A stretch of 45,007 nucleotides of DNA from a virus. The notes under the pieces are model-generated. The model did not search any database, was not told the DNA's origin, and was given only the letters and a program-made list of their open reading frames with translations. Where the stretch lies: IMG/VR virus record IMGVR_UViG_3300037245_001228, positions 1 through 45,007 of that record. One strand, written 5' to 3'. Positions 19,771 to 28,388 of this stretch are shown here, piece after piece; positions within the stretch are counted from its first letter, which is position 1; every line of letters begins with the position of its first letter. Both the position numbers and the translations under genes were made by a program.

Positions 19771-21399
19771 ATGGACTTAACACCTAACGACATTGCGAGT
19801 ATGGATGTTGGACGCTGGGCGACCTTGTTCAGGATACGTTTACAGGCGTCTACTTTCTCATTTCATGACCATACATACCAGATAGAGCCAATGTGCTTCA
19901 AGGGCAGACGTAAGTGCATAATGAAAGGCACTCAGGGCGGTTTCACCGAGACCGAAGTCTTAGACAGTCTTCACGGTATGATATACAAGCACTTGCCGCA
20001 AGGGGTGTTGTACCTGTTCCCCACCACCGATGATGTGGGCGAGTTTAGCAAGTCTCGGTTCAATCCCTTGATTGTGGACAACCGCGAGGCCATAGGCCAG
20101 TACGTCAAGACCGCTGCCAAGGGCACTGACACGGCATCCCTAAAGAAGATTCACAATGCCTTTTTGTATCTTAGGGGCGCGAGACTGTCCCAGAAGATTT
20201 CGGACATGAACGAGTCATCCAAATTGAAGAGCATTCCCGTTGACAGGGTGGTTTTTGACGAGGTTGACCACATGGACGAGGAGGTAATCGCCAAGGCTCT
20301 GGGCAGGATGGGTCATTCCAAGATAAAGCAGGAGCGGTATTTGTCCAATCCCATAGTACCAGGCGAAGGGATAGATAAGGTTTTTTCAAGGAGTGACCAG
20401 CGGCATTGGTTTAGGAAATGTTCTCATTGTGGCGAATGGACTTGCGCCGAGTTGTCTTTTCCCGACTGTGTTAAGATAAGGGATGATGGTACAGGCTATA
20501 TAGGTTGTAATAAGTGCGGAAAAGAATTACGAATAGACTGGAACGATGAGAACGGAGACCTTACTTCCGAATGGGTTCCGTCCGTACCTGCCAATTCTGA
20601 TTATATGCAAGGTTATAGGTGGAGTCAGTTAACTTCTGCTTTCAACGACCCCGCCGAGATACTGGAGGCGTTTTGCAATCCTCCGCAGGGCAACTTGGCC
20701 GACGTTTACCGTTTGAGGCTGGGATTGCCTTACATTGCCGCCGAGGACAGGTTGACGGAGGCCGCCGTTTATAATTGTTGTGGTTCTCGCATACAGTCCC
20801 ATTCCCATTCTGGCCCGTGCGCGATGGGCGTGGATGTTGGCAAGATTAAGCACGTCGTTATCGGGGTCAAGATTGGCGACGACCAGTATGCGATAGTCAA
20901 GGTTGCCCAATTGTCCAAATGGGATGATATTCACGATATAGCCCGAAGGTTCAATGTCAAGAGTGATGTGGTCGATATTCGGCCTTACGAGGACTCCGCG
21001 AGAAAGTACCAGTCAGAAACGAGGCACAAGACGTTCCTTTGCGATTATAAGGAAAATACTCCTCAAGGCACTCTTTACAATGACAGGACGGGAATCGTTA
21101 GCGTGAACAGGACTGAGATATTCGATACCACTCATCGTTTGGTAATGACACCTGGTATGTTGACCATTCCTCGTTTCTGTCCGGAGATTAAGGAGTTTGC
21201 CAAGCAGATGTGCAGTGCTTACAAGGTTTTAGAAACCAATAAGAAATCAGGTACTTCAATTTATCGTTACAAAGGAACCAACGACCATTACCGCAATGCG
21301 TTGAACTATTTCATATTGGCTGCCAAGGGCGGCAGGATAGCGAGGGTGGGTAGTCATAAACACAGACAGACAGTAGCTAATAATACAGGAGAAAGATAA
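19771..21399 (+). CDS. terL: Terminase large subunit (GpA family)
   Basis: 542 residues. The packaging ATPase/nuclease is clear: a Walker-A variant MKGTQGGFTE (51-60), Walker B VVFDEVD (160-166), a zinc ribbon (CSHC at 217-220, CNKC at 246-249) and nuclease motifs MGVDVGK (352-358) and VVDIRPYED (401-409). This order fits the lambda GpA-type terminase family. No Shine-Dalgarno precedes the ATG, only the terminator stem, so translation could depend on that structure. It heads the morphogenesis operon; the next gene overlaps by 1 base. Confidence 0.93.
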   Translation: MDLTPNDIASMDVGRWATLFRIRLQASTFSFHDHTYQIEPMCFKGRRKCIMKGTQGGFTETEVLDSLHGMIYKHLPQGVLYLFPTTDDVGEFSKSRFNPLIVDNREAIGQYVKTAAKGTDTASLKKIHNAFLYLRGARLSQKISDMNESSKLKSIPVDRVVFDEVDHMDEEVIAKALGRMGHSKIKQERYLSNPIVPGEGIDKVFSRSDQRHWFRKCSHCGEWTCAELSFPDCVKIRDDGTGYIGCNKCGKELRIDWNDENGDLTSEWVPSVPANSDYMQGYRWSQLTSAFNDPAEILEAFCNPPQGNLADVYRLRLGLPYIAAEDRLTEAAVYNCCGSRIQSHSHSGPCAMGVDVGKIKHVVIGVKIGDDQYAIVKVAQLSKWDDIHDIARRFNVKSDVVDIRPYEDSARKYQSETRHKTFLCDYKENTPQGTLYNDRTGIVSVNRTEIFDTTHRLVMTPGMLTIPRFCPEIKEFAKQMCSAYKVLETNKKSGTSIYRYKGTNDHYRNALNYFILAAKGGRIARVGSHKHRQTVANNTGER

Positions 21400-21584
21400 T
21401 GGGCGGATTATTTGGAAGACCGAAAGTAGTAAAGCCCCCCCCGCCTCCACCGCCTCCGGCATTGCCGGATGTGGGTGAGGAGCCTGAGGAGATAGCGAGG
21501 CGCAAGCTGCCGCGCGGCAGGCGTGAGACATTTCTAACCGGCGATTTAGTGCCTGAGACCAGCAAGAAAAGAGTACTTGGATAA
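21399..21584 (+). CDS. Proline-rich small head protein
   Basis: 61 residues: GGLFGRPKVVK, then eight Pro, then a charged stretch and RRETFLTGDLVPET. Proteins of this form (Pro tract plus Arg-rich end with a T-x-LTG motif) commonly lie between terminase and portal in short-tailed phages. Exact function unknown; probably a minor head or packaging component. Confidence 0.75.
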   Translation: MGGLFGRPKVVKPPPPPPPPALPDVGEEPEEIARRKLPRGRRETFLTGDLVPETSKKRVLG

Positions 21585-23215
21585 TGGCTGACGAAAGAGC
21601 TACCAATTTGATTGCGTTGTACGACAGCGAATGGTCAAGGTCTGCGAATTTCAAGACTTTGTACCAGAATACTGCCGATTTGATATTTCCTCGTGAAAAT
21701 CAGATAACCAGAGTGACGTATCCTGGAAGAGACAAATCTACTGATATAGTTGACCCTACCGGAGTTATGGCCTCGATAGAGATGACGTCCGGTCTTAGTA
21801 TAAACCTGTTCCCGCCCGGCCAGAGATTTTACAATGTTGTTATGTCGGACAGAACACTAAATGAATTGGAGCCTGTCAAGCAGGCGTTGGGGAGGATAAC
21901 GGAGATTTCGCATGAGAAGCGGGCTAATTCCAATTTCATGCTCCAAGCAAACGAGACTTTGAGGTCTATCAGCGTCTTTGGGACGGGCAATTTGTATTCC
22001 GAATGGGTTCCGGGCATAGGTTTGAACTACCGGGATTATGATATTGGCCAGTATCTCATAATGGAGAACAATAAGGGTCGCATAGATACTGTTATGATAA
22101 AATTCCCCTATACGGCAAGGCAGGCTGTTCAAGAGTGGGGTGACGAGGCCGGAAAGTCGGTTCTGGAGGCGATGGGAGACGTGGACAAGAAGAAAGAGAG
22201 TGATATATTCTGGTTCATTCGTTTTTCCAGGCCGCGGGAGAAAAGGAATCCCTCTCTCACAGACCCTCTCAATATGCCTTACGAGGCCATAGACGTATCC
22301 GTGAAGGACAAGGTGGTTGTCTTTGAGGGTGGCAATCCTGAATTTCCTTACGCGGTTCCGAGATGGACGAAATCATCCAATGAGGTCTGGGGCAGGGGGC
22401 AGGGTACTTTTGCACTCCCCACAGTGAGAGTTTTGCAGGTAATGAAGAAAGACTTGAAGGAATGTGGAAATAAATGGAACAATCCGCCAAGAGAAATACT
22501 TGAAAGCTTTGAGGGTGAAGTGAAAGTATTTCCAGGTGCTTTGAATTACGTAACCGAGACTGGTTCCATCAAGGCTATTGATGAAGGTGTAAGGGGCAAT
22601 TTCCCGATAAGCAAAGATATTCTTGAGATGGAGCAGGATTTGGTTAAGAAGATGTTCTTTAATGATGTTTTTGTCCAGTTGAGGGACTTGAAGGGAGACC
22701 GCAGAACCACCCTTGAGATAAGGGAGCGTCTGGTTGAAGGGTTGCAGAGACTTGGCCCGCCCATAGGCAGATTGCAGGAGGAATGGCTCACCCCTCTTGT
22801 TACCAGGGACATTATGCTTCTCTTTAGGAACGGAGAACTTCCACCGCTGCCGCCTGAGATGCAGGGCAAGTCGTTCAAAATTGAGTATATTGGCAGACTT
22901 GCTATGGAACTGAAATCTCAGCAGGCCAGGGGATTTCAGCAGTGGGTTGGGGCCGGCATTGAAATGAATGCCGTCTTTCCGGTTACGGACAATATTGACT
23001 TCGACGGTGGTTACAGGCGTTTGGGTGAGACGCTGGGTGTGAGTGTAGAGGACATGAACTCTTCCGATGAGGTCGAAGAAAAACGAGAGGCTCGCCAGGC
23101 ACAACAGGATGCGCAACAGGCAGCAGAAATGGCTGAGATGGCCGGCAAAGCCTATCCTGGGGCTACGAAGGCTCCGGAAAGTGGCAGTCCGGCAGAGGCT
23201 TTGATGGAAGTGTAA
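21584..23215 (+). CDS. Head-tail connector (portal) protein
   Basis: 543 residues. The start ATNLIALYDSEWSRSANFKT, then DLIFPRENQIT, and MTSGLSINLFPPGQRFYNV are typical of the podovirus head-to-tail connecting protein family. The helical C-terminal part is Glu/Ala-rich (DEVEEKREARQAQQDAQQAA), as usual. It forms the dodecameric ring at the portal vertex. GAAAAGAG precedes ATG. Confidence 0.93.
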   Translation: MADERATNLIALYDSEWSRSANFKTLYQNTADLIFPRENQITRVTYPGRDKSTDIVDPTGVMASIEMTSGLSINLFPPGQRFYNVVMSDRTLNELEPVKQALGRITEISHEKRANSNFMLQANETLRSISVFGTGNLYSEWVPGIGLNYRDYDIGQYLIMENNKGRIDTVMIKFPYTARQAVQEWGDEAGKSVLEAMGDVDKKKESDIFWFIRFSRPREKRNPSLTDPLNMPYEAIDVSVKDKVVVFEGGNPEFPYAVPRWTKSSNEVWGRGQGTFALPTVRVLQVMKKDLKECGNKWNNPPREILESFEGEVKVFPGALNYVTETGSIKAIDEGVRGNFPISKDILEMEQDLVKKMFFNDVFVQLRDLKGDRRTTLEIRERLVEGLQRLGPPIGRLQEEWLTPLVTRDIMLLFRNGELPPLPPEMQGKSFKIEYIGRLAMELKSQQARGFQQWVGAGIEMNAVFPVTDNIDFDGGYRRLGETLGVSVEDMNSSDEVEEKREARQAQQDAQQAAEMAEMAGKAYPGATKAPESGSPAEALMEV

Positions 23216-23217
23216 AA

Positions 23218-23355
23218 ATGGCAAAACTTACACGGGCAAAAGCAAAAAAGATAATCAAGCATGGGAGTGTGCGTGGCCATAAACTAACTGGTAGGCAAAG
23301 AAGGTTCATGGGCGCTCGTGCAGGCGGAGCACCAGTCAGAAGGAAAAAGAAATAA
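23218..23355 (+). CDS. Small basic phage protein (QRRFMGARAGG type)
   Basis: 45 residues: LTRAKAKKIIKHGSVRGHKL, then TGRQRRFMGARAGGAP, a motif found in many phage genomes next to portal genes. Probably binds nucleic acid; function unknown. Begins 3 bases after the portal gene. Confidence 0.75.
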   Translation: MAKLTRAKAKKIIKHGSVRGHKLTGRQRRFMGARAGGAPVRRKKK

Positions 23356-23426
23356 TGCCACACAAACAAAAAGGTAAATACAAAAGCAGGCCAGGCCACA
23401 GAAAGTCTAAAGGAAGAAAGAAATAG
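23355..23426 (+). CDS. 23-residue basic peptide
   Basis: MPHKQKGKYKSRPGHRKSKG then RKK and stop: almost only basic residues. Its ATG overlaps the previous stop. Composition suggests RNA/DNA binding or a fragment; real but unproven gene. Confidence 0.5.
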   Translation: MPHKQKGKYKSRPGHRKSKGRKK

Positions 23427-23455
23427 ACAGGGAAGATAAACAAAAGCAGTTGGTA

Positions 23456-23665
23456 ATGGATTTTCAGAACACCTTTACCTCCGAAGGTGGCAAGAGAGTT
23501 CTTGGGAGGTTGTCTGTTCTTTGTAATGAGAACGAGCCGACTTACGTTGATAACAACGCGCTTGGCACTGCCTACAAGGAAGGCCAGCGCAGTATCATAC
23601 TTCACATAGGTAAAATGTTGGCAAAGAACCCGAATATAGTTAAACAAGAAAGAGCAAAGGATTAA
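23456..23665 (+). CDS. Bbp19-like protein
   Basis: 69 residues from the ATG at 23456. NTFTSEGGKRVLGRLSVLC and AYKEGQRSIILHIGKML fit the small Bbp19-type phage protein family that sits between portal and scaffold genes. Function unknown; probably head assembly. An ATG two codons upstream is not supported by a ribosome site. Confidence 0.75.
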   Translation: MDFQNTFTSEGGKRVLGRLSVLCNENEPTYVDNNALGTAYKEGQRSIILHIGKMLAKNPNIVKQERAKD

Positions 23666-23668
23666 AGT

Positions 23669-24025
23669 ATGAATGAAACGAAAGATGTCATTGAAATCAT
23701 CGCTGGGAAAAGGATATATTTTTGCGAAACAAGTGAAGAACAGCAAATATTCTCGGAAAACAATCCCGGCGTGGAAACGGAGACCTTCCATATCGAACTG
23801 CTTGTCCCTACGGCTGACAAGTATCTGAATGACCCTGAAAACAAAAAGCAGTTTACGAGCAAGAAGCCTATCGAGATAAAAGAAACTGTGGAGACGCCGG
23901 AAAAGTTAGATTGGCTGCACCAAGCTCACCGGCTCGGTATTCCAACGGACGGTAGAACTAAAGAAGACATCGTGGCGGAAATAGAAGCCTCAAAACAAAT
24001 ACCAACTACAACATCAGTTAATTAA
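23669..24025 (+). CDS. Small head-region protein, unknown
   Basis: 118 residues. N-terminal alpha/beta (VIEIIAGKRIYFCETSEEQQ), then a linker and a short SAP/HeH-like helix pair near the end (LHQAHRLGIPTDGRTKEDIV), a motif common in small phage head proteins. The Thr/Ser tail TTTSVN is disordered. Confidence 0.65.
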   Translation: MNETKDVIEIIAGKRIYFCETSEEQQIFSENNPGVETETFHIELLVPTADKYLNDPENKKQFTSKKPIEIKETVETPEKLDWLHQAHRLGIPTDGRTKEDIVAEIEASKQIPTTTSVN

Positions 24026-24036
24026 GGAATTAAAAA

Positions 24037-24891
24037 ATGACAGAAGAAGGGACAACTGAACCAACCCCGCTTGTCAATGCAAACGGTGAATTAAAGGAGG
24101 GTTGGAGGGACACGTTGCCGGAGGACATTCGGGGCGACAAGGTATTCGACAGAGTGAGCAATTTTGAAGGAGTGATGAAGTCTCTGGCAAGTGCCGAAAA
24201 GGCTTTTGGCAAGGACAAGATTGTCAAACCCAACGAGGCGTCAAGCGATGCTGATTGGGAGACTTTCCACGTTGCGGGCGGCAGACCGGACACAGCGGGG
24301 GACTACAATCTTAAACGACCGGACGAATTGCCGGAAGAGCATTATAGTCAGGAATTGGCAACCGCCGCTCAGGAATTGTTCCACAAGATAGGCTTGAGTA
24401 AAAAGCAGGCCGATGCGTTGTTTGCGTTCAATAACAACAACGTGATAGCTCTGCTTGCGAAGAACGCACAGGATTCAGAAATTGAAACCACTACTCTCAA
24501 AAATGGTCTGTATGCGAAGTGGGGCAACGCCTACGAGCAGAGAAAGCACCTCGGCAACGCAACGGTGGAGAGTGGGACTATGGGAGACGCGGAGTTCAAA
24601 GAGCGACTTCTTGAGAAGTTCGGCAACGACCCCGACTTCATTGAGTATTCCGCGAACCTCGGTGCGAAGTTTCAGGAGACTGGTTCTCCGATTGTAACTA
24701 CGATACCGACTCCAGGTGCTATACAGGAGCAGATAAATACCGAAATAGCTAACAAGGCTTATGGTAAAGATTATCTAAAGCACGGATTCACGAAACAACA
24801 GCACCAAGACCAGGTGAAGAAAGTATCACTATTGTTCCAAGAGAGGGACAAGCACCTTAAAACAGGATTCGTGGAGGCTCCGAGAAAATGA
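24037..24891 (+). CDS. Capsid scaffold protein
   Basis: 284 residues, acidic and mostly helical. GWRDTLPEDIRGDKVFDRVS, then VMKSLASAEKAFGKDKI and GDYNLKRPDELPEEHYSQE are typical of scaffold proteins of short-tailed phages that precede the major capsid gene. Its role is to guide procapsid assembly and then leave. It overlaps the following small gene by 4 bases. Confidence 0.88.
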   Translation: MTEEGTTEPTPLVNANGELKEGWRDTLPEDIRGDKVFDRVSNFEGVMKSLASAEKAFGKDKIVKPNEASSDADWETFHVAGGRPDTAGDYNLKRPDELPEEHYSQELATAAQELFHKIGLSKKQADALFAFNNNNVIALLAKNAQDSEIETTTLKNGLYAKWGNAYEQRKHLGNATVESGTMGDAEFKERLLEKFGNDPDFIEYSANLGAKFQETGSPIVTTIPTPGAIQEQINTEIANKAYGKDYLKHGFTKQQHQDQVKKVSLLFQERDKHLKTGFVEAPRK

Positions 24892-25100
24892 ATTGTGACG
24901 TATGCGGCGAAGATTTAAGGAATGAGGATGGCAAAATTTGGCCTGGCAAGTCTATTGCATTGCTGGGCGCTCATCCGGCAAGAAGGAAAGTTGAAAAGGC
25001 GTTTGGAAAAAATAAGTTTGACATTTGTTATGTATGTGTGTTAAAATCTTTAGGAGTTAAAAAGCACGCTAAGGTAGGACAACCGAAAGACCCTGCTTAA
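24888..25100 (+). CDS. Small zinc protein between scaffold and capsid
   Basis: 70 residues: CDVCGEDLRNEDGK...CYVCVLKSLG, one four-Cys ribbon, basic end. It is an unusual insertion between scaffold and capsid genes and might affect expression. Function unknown. Confidence 0.65.
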   Translation: MNCDVCGEDLRNEDGKIWPGKSIALLGAHPARRKVEKAFGKNKFDICYVCVLKSLGVKKHAKVGQPKDPA

Positions 25101-25106
25101 GCGTTT

Positions 25107-25229
25107 ATAGTGGGACAACCCCGCAAGGGAACTCAGGGATGATGGTAGTCCATCCGTGAACGACGGGACGTAGGAAAGACCCGCAAGGATAACCTTTCTG
25201 CTAAATCAAAACTTAAAGGAAAGGTTATC
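25107..25229 (+). promoter_or_regulatory. Structured leader of the major capsid gene
   Basis: GATAACCTTTC (25188-25198) pairs perfectly with GAAAGGTTATC (25219-25229), burying much of the AAAGGAAAGG ribosome site 7 bases before the ATG. Upstream are two CCCGCAAGG units (25120-25128 and 25180-25188), each able to form a GCAA tetraloop, and GGATG/CATCC (25137-25155). It could set capsid translation level or time. Confidence 0.55.
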
Positions 25230-25231
25230 TA

Positions 25232-26152
25232 ATGAGTGTTCAGATTACCACTGCCTTTGTTGACCAGTTCAAGGCTAACATTCTGCTCTTATCACAGCAG
25301 AAGGAGTCGAGACTGCGTGTGGTTGCGAGGATGGAGGACGTTACTGGCGATACTATGTTCGTTGAGCGCATTGATGCTACCGAAGCACAGTTGATAGGCG
25401 CTCGGCACGGTGATACGCCGCTAATCTCCACCCCGCACTCCAGGCGAAAGTTGACGATGGCGGACTACAACTGGGCTGACTTGATTGATAATGTCGATAG
25501 GCTCAAAATGCTTATCGACCCGGAATCAACTTACGCCCAGAACGCTGTAATGGCGTTCAATCGTTCGATTGACGATGTGATAATCGAGGCATTGGGCGGG
25601 GTTGCTTACGGTGGACACACAGGCGGTATTACGATTAACAACTACGATGCCGGTGAATGTCGGCTCATAGAATCCGATGGTGTGATTGAAGCCCCCGGAA
25701 GCGACCACGACGATACCACCGAGACACCGTTGACTATCGCCAAGTTGCTTACCTGTAAGCAGTTGCTCGACGATGCCGAGATTGACGATGCTCGTCAAAG
25801 GTATTTTGTAACAAACCCGTACAACATCAACCAGTTACTCAATACCACAGAGGTTAAAAGTTCCGATTATAATACTGTGAAGGCTTTAGCACAGGGTCAG
25901 ATTGATACCTATATGGGTTTCAAGTTCCTCAAGTCAACGAGACTTGTCGCTGACCCCGTCGATACCGGTGCTACCAACTGCTATGCCTTTGCCCAGGATG
26001 CGATTGTCCTCGCAATTTCTGAGGAACCTACGGTTCGTATTACGGAACGAGACGACAAGAACTACTCGACCCAGGTTTACGTCGAGATGTCCATTGGCGC
26101 AACGAGAGTTGAAGGCCCAGCGGTGGTTTCGATTAACCTCGATACCTCATAA
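25232..26152 (+). CDS. Major capsid protein
   Basis: 306 residues. SVQITTAFVDQFKANILLLS, GDTMFVERIDATEAQ and YNWADLIDNVDRLKMLIDPE are characteristic of the phage capsid protein family of short-tailed phages (not the HK97 leader form with protease). The C-terminal YSTQVYVEMSIGATRVEGPA closes the A/P-domain region. Placement after scaffold supports the call. The leader hairpin hides its ribosome site. Confidence 0.92.
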   Translation: MSVQITTAFVDQFKANILLLSQQKESRLRVVARMEDVTGDTMFVERIDATEAQLIGARHGDTPLISTPHSRRKLTMADYNWADLIDNVDRLKMLIDPESTYAQNAVMAFNRSIDDVIIEALGGVAYGGHTGGITINNYDAGECRLIESDGVIEAPGSDHDDTTETPLTIAKLLTCKQLLDDAEIDDARQRYFVTNPYNINQLLNTTEVKSSDYNTVKALAQGQIDTYMGFKFLKSTRLVADPVDTGATNCYAFAQDAIVLAISEEPTVRITERDDKNYSTQVYVEMSIGATRVEGPAVVSINLDTS

Positions 26153-26168
26153 TAGAAAGGAGACTAAA

Positions 26169-26963
26169 ATGTCTAAGATATTTACAAAACCATTTAGGCC
26201 CCTTGATTGGGCCGCTACTCCGAAGGATTTTACTACTGTTGGTGGAGTGCATCAACTTCAACTTGGTCCTTACACTAACGAATCTACTCAGCGTTTCGTT
26301 TATGGCACAAGATTTCTTTCTTGGGATGGTCGAGTATTTAAGTATGCTTTGGCTGGTTCTGAGCTTGAATCTTATCATGGCTGTCGAGGTATGCTTGATG
26401 CCGCGTTAGGGTACACAGTTGCCCCCGCGTCTCACTCGGCTGGTTCCCGTCTGGTAACGATTACGCTTGGTTCTCGTGCTGAAGATGATTTGGCTGGCGG
26501 TCAGCTTTTGTTGTACGACCTCGGCGATTTCGACACAAGTTTTGTGAGAGGTATTATTGGGAATACTAAGTCTGATACTACTGTTGACTTATATTTGGAT
26601 TTCCCGATACATCAACCTGTTGTAGGTGGTACGGATTATATGGAAGTTTTTGAGAATCCGTATTTTTCCGTTGCAGAAACTACCGACCATTATTCAGCAT
26701 GGCTTGGTGTTCCCTGTGTAAGCTGTGCCACTGCCAAGAATGTCTGGATTCAGACTTGGGGGCCGGCGATAATTTCGCCGGTTAACGCAACCCTTGATGA
26801 CCCTCTGGAGGATGAGAGAACTGTGTTTTGGGCTGGGAATGGAGGTATAGGCGAAGAGGCCCATACTGGTATTACTACTGCTAACCAATACGCAGGATAC
26901 CTTCTTGATTATGGTACTGCAGCTCTTCCAGGCCCGCGAATTATGTTGATGTGCAGCACGTAA
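26169..26963 (+). CDS. Structural protein after capsid (decoration or minor head)
   Basis: 264 residues from the ATG at 26169, preceded by AAAGGAG. Beta-rich, Gly/Asp-rich (SRLVTITLGSRAEDDLAGGQ; DYMEVFENPYFSVAETTDHY). Position after the capsid and before a strong terminator suggests high expression, as for a decoration protein. No family can be named. Confidence 0.75.
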   Translation: MSKIFTKPFRPLDWAATPKDFTTVGGVHQLQLGPYTNESTQRFVYGTRFLSWDGRVFKYALAGSELESYHGCRGMLDAALGYTVAPASHSAGSRLVTITLGSRAEDDLAGGQLLLYDLGDFDTSFVRGIIGNTKSDTTVDLYLDFPIHQPVVGGTDYMEVFENPYFSVAETTDHYSAWLGVPCVSCATAKNVWIQTWGPAIISPVNATLDDPLEDERTVFWAGNGGIGEEAHTGITTANQYAGYLLDYGTAALPGPRIMLMCST

Positions 26964-26973
26964 GTTTTTAACA

Positions 26974-27008
26974 GGTGGGGGGCTTCGGCCCCCTACTATT
27001 TTTATTTT
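26974..27008 (+). terminator. Strong intrinsic terminator after the capsid pair
   Basis: GGTGGGGGGC (26974-26983), UUCG loop, GCCCCCTACT (26988-26997), then ATTTTTATTTT. Ten pairs with a stable tetraloop: the strongest terminator in the window. It would reduce transcription into the tail genes. Confidence 0.88.
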
Positions 27009-27020
27009 AAGGAAAGAATT

Positions 27021-27095
27021 ATGAAAGTTGACCCAAAAACAATGAAACCAATGCCTCCCAAAAAAGGGGACAAAAAAGAAGATAAGAAAAAATGA
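27021..27095 (+). CDS. 24-residue Lys-rich peptide
   Basis: MKVDPKTMKPMPPKKGDKKE then DKKK and stop. AAGGAAAG precedes ATG and the stop overlaps the next ATG. Lys-rich short peptides of this form often follow capsid genes in phages. Confidence 0.5.
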   Translation: MKVDPKTMKPMPPKKGDKKEDKKK

Positions 27096-27274
27096 TGTTT
27101 CCTTCGGCACAGATGGGATTAGTTAGTCCAAATCCTCAATGTCCTAAATGTAAATCGTACCTCGTCTTTCCTCGTATGAAAGATGGGGTATGGTTTCGCA
27201 AGTGTAGAGATTGTGGACACAAATTGATGCCGAAGCGTAGTTGGCTTTCGAGGTTCATGTTTTGGAAATCTTGA
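27092..27274 (+). CDS. Zinc-ribbon protein
   Basis: 60 residues: PNPQCPKCKSYLVFPRMKDG, then FRKCRDCGHKLMPKRSW, a compact four-Cys ribbon with a basic tail. Coupled to the previous peptide by overlap. Function unknown. Confidence 0.65.
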   Translation: MMFPSAQMGLVSPNPQCPKCKSYLVFPRMKDGVWFRKCRDCGHKLMPKRSWLSRFMFWKS

Positions 27275-27462
27275 AACGTGCAAAATCTGGCGGCGAAGTA
27301 GTTTCTTGGAATCAGGATGTCCGAGAGGAGGCTCTTCGCCGAAATGTTAAAGCAGGTTACTGTAATAGCGATAGTAGCCGTATAAGTTCGGGCCGGATTA
27401 TAATGAAGCCCACAACCCCACGGTACAGAAAGAATTACAGAAGAATATTTGGACACGATTAA
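27271..27462 (+). CDS. Possible small basic protein, TTG start
   Basis: 63 residues if started at TTG 27271, overlapping the previous TGA. Ends KPTTPRYRKNYRRIFGHD. No ribosome site is clear, so it could be noncoding; the frame stays open between two genes and ends 12 bases before the next. Confidence 0.35.
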   Translation: MKRAKSGGEVVSWNQDVREEALRRNVKAGYCNSDSSRISSGRIIMKPTTPRYRKNYRRIFGHD

Positions 27463-27474
27463 GGAGATTAAATT

Positions 27475-27783
27475 ATGGCTTCAGCAGGAATGGCATTCTG
27501 GGGATTCGTATGGTATATAACCCACAATCCTCACAAAGAAATTGGTGATATGACTATGGATGACATAGACAATATGGCGGATTTGTATTATGTGAATAAT
27601 GAAACCGCCATCGGTGAAATCAAAACTTACGGTGATATTCACGAAACCAATACGGCGACAGCATTCACTGGCGCCTATTACCCCGATTTACCTCGTAGTG
27701 GGGACGCTGCTGGTATCGCAGCAACGACTTCGCCAGCAGCAATAGACCAAGCAGAATATCCTGAAACACACAGAGGCAGTTAA
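27475..27783 (+). CDS. Small structural-region protein, unknown
   Basis: 102 residues. Hydrophobic start (MAFWGFVWYITHN), then acidic and Thr/Ala-rich. AAGGAGATTAAATT precedes ATG; the same leader serves the next gene. Probably a minor virion protein; no family. Confidence 0.65.
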   Translation: MASAGMAFWGFVWYITHNPHKEIGDMTMDDIDNMADLYYVNNETAIGEIKTYGDIHETNTATAFTGAYYPDLPRSGDAAGIAATTSPAAIDQAEYPETHRGS

Positions 27784-27794
27784 GGAGATAAATT

Positions 27795-28184
27795 ATGGCA
27801 GTAGAATTAGATGCTTCAAATACAGGCGTATTGAAAAATTTGTCTCAGGATTTACCACTTGGTGCTACGAGGCATTATCTCAATGGTACGGACGATGATT
27901 CAGCAGCAGCTAAAATAATAGTGGATGCGCCTGGTGCTGGCAGGAGATTGATTGTTACTCATCTTAGTATAAATGTGGCTGCACATCAGGCTATTTCGCT
28001 TAATAATGGCGCTGCAACGGTACTAATAGGACCAATACAATTAGAGAGTACGGCATTGGGTTCGAGTTGGCAAAAGGATTTCAAATGGGGACTTGAACTT
28101 TCGGCCAATACTGCGATGTACGTCCTCTCTGATACCGATGCTTTATTCCACATTTATGTTGAATATATTGATGCACCAGCATAA
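27795..28184 (+). CDS. Beta-rich structural protein
   Basis: 129 residues. RRLIVTHLSINVAAHQAISL and NTAMYVLSDTDALFHIYVEY give alternating beta strands, as in small jelly-roll or decoration-like phage proteins. AAGGAGATAAATT precedes ATG. Likely virion component in the region before the tail tube genes. Confidence 0.7.
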   Translation: MAVELDASNTGVLKNLSQDLPLGATRHYLNGTDDDSAAAKIIVDAPGAGRRLIVTHLSINVAAHQAISLNNGAATVLIGPIQLESTALGSSWQKDFKWGLELSANTAMYVLSDTDALFHIYVEYIDAPA

Positions 28185-28193
28185 GGAGACATT

Positions 28194-28388
28194 ATGCCAG
28201 AAGTTGAATCAGAATGTATCTTTCATACGAGGGCAGACCAGGTACAGTTTCACACCCAGACCAACGGTGACACTATTCGCATAAAGAACCTAAGATTGAC
28301 CCAAGCACAAGCTACGAGTTTTGCCTGGTTGGTAAATGCCGATGATACTGCTGAGTTGGAGTTTCAGGTTAAGATAAAGGAGACGTAA
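28194..28388 (+). CDS. Small beta-rich protein, unknown
   Basis: 64 residues (ECIFHTRADQVQFHTQTNGD; AELEFQVKIKET), mostly beta. It overlaps the next ATG by 1 base. Probably a small virion or assembly protein. Confidence 0.65.
   Translation: MPEVESECIFHTRADQVQFHTQTNGDTIRIKNLRLTQAQATSFAWLVNADDTAELEFQVKIKET

Noticed and set aside
25119-25190. Twister-sister ribozyme, suggested by CCCGCAAGG and CTCAGGG
   Set aside because: The second helix and the required partner strand cannot be formed; the CCCGCAAGG units are more simply GCAA tetraloop hairpins.
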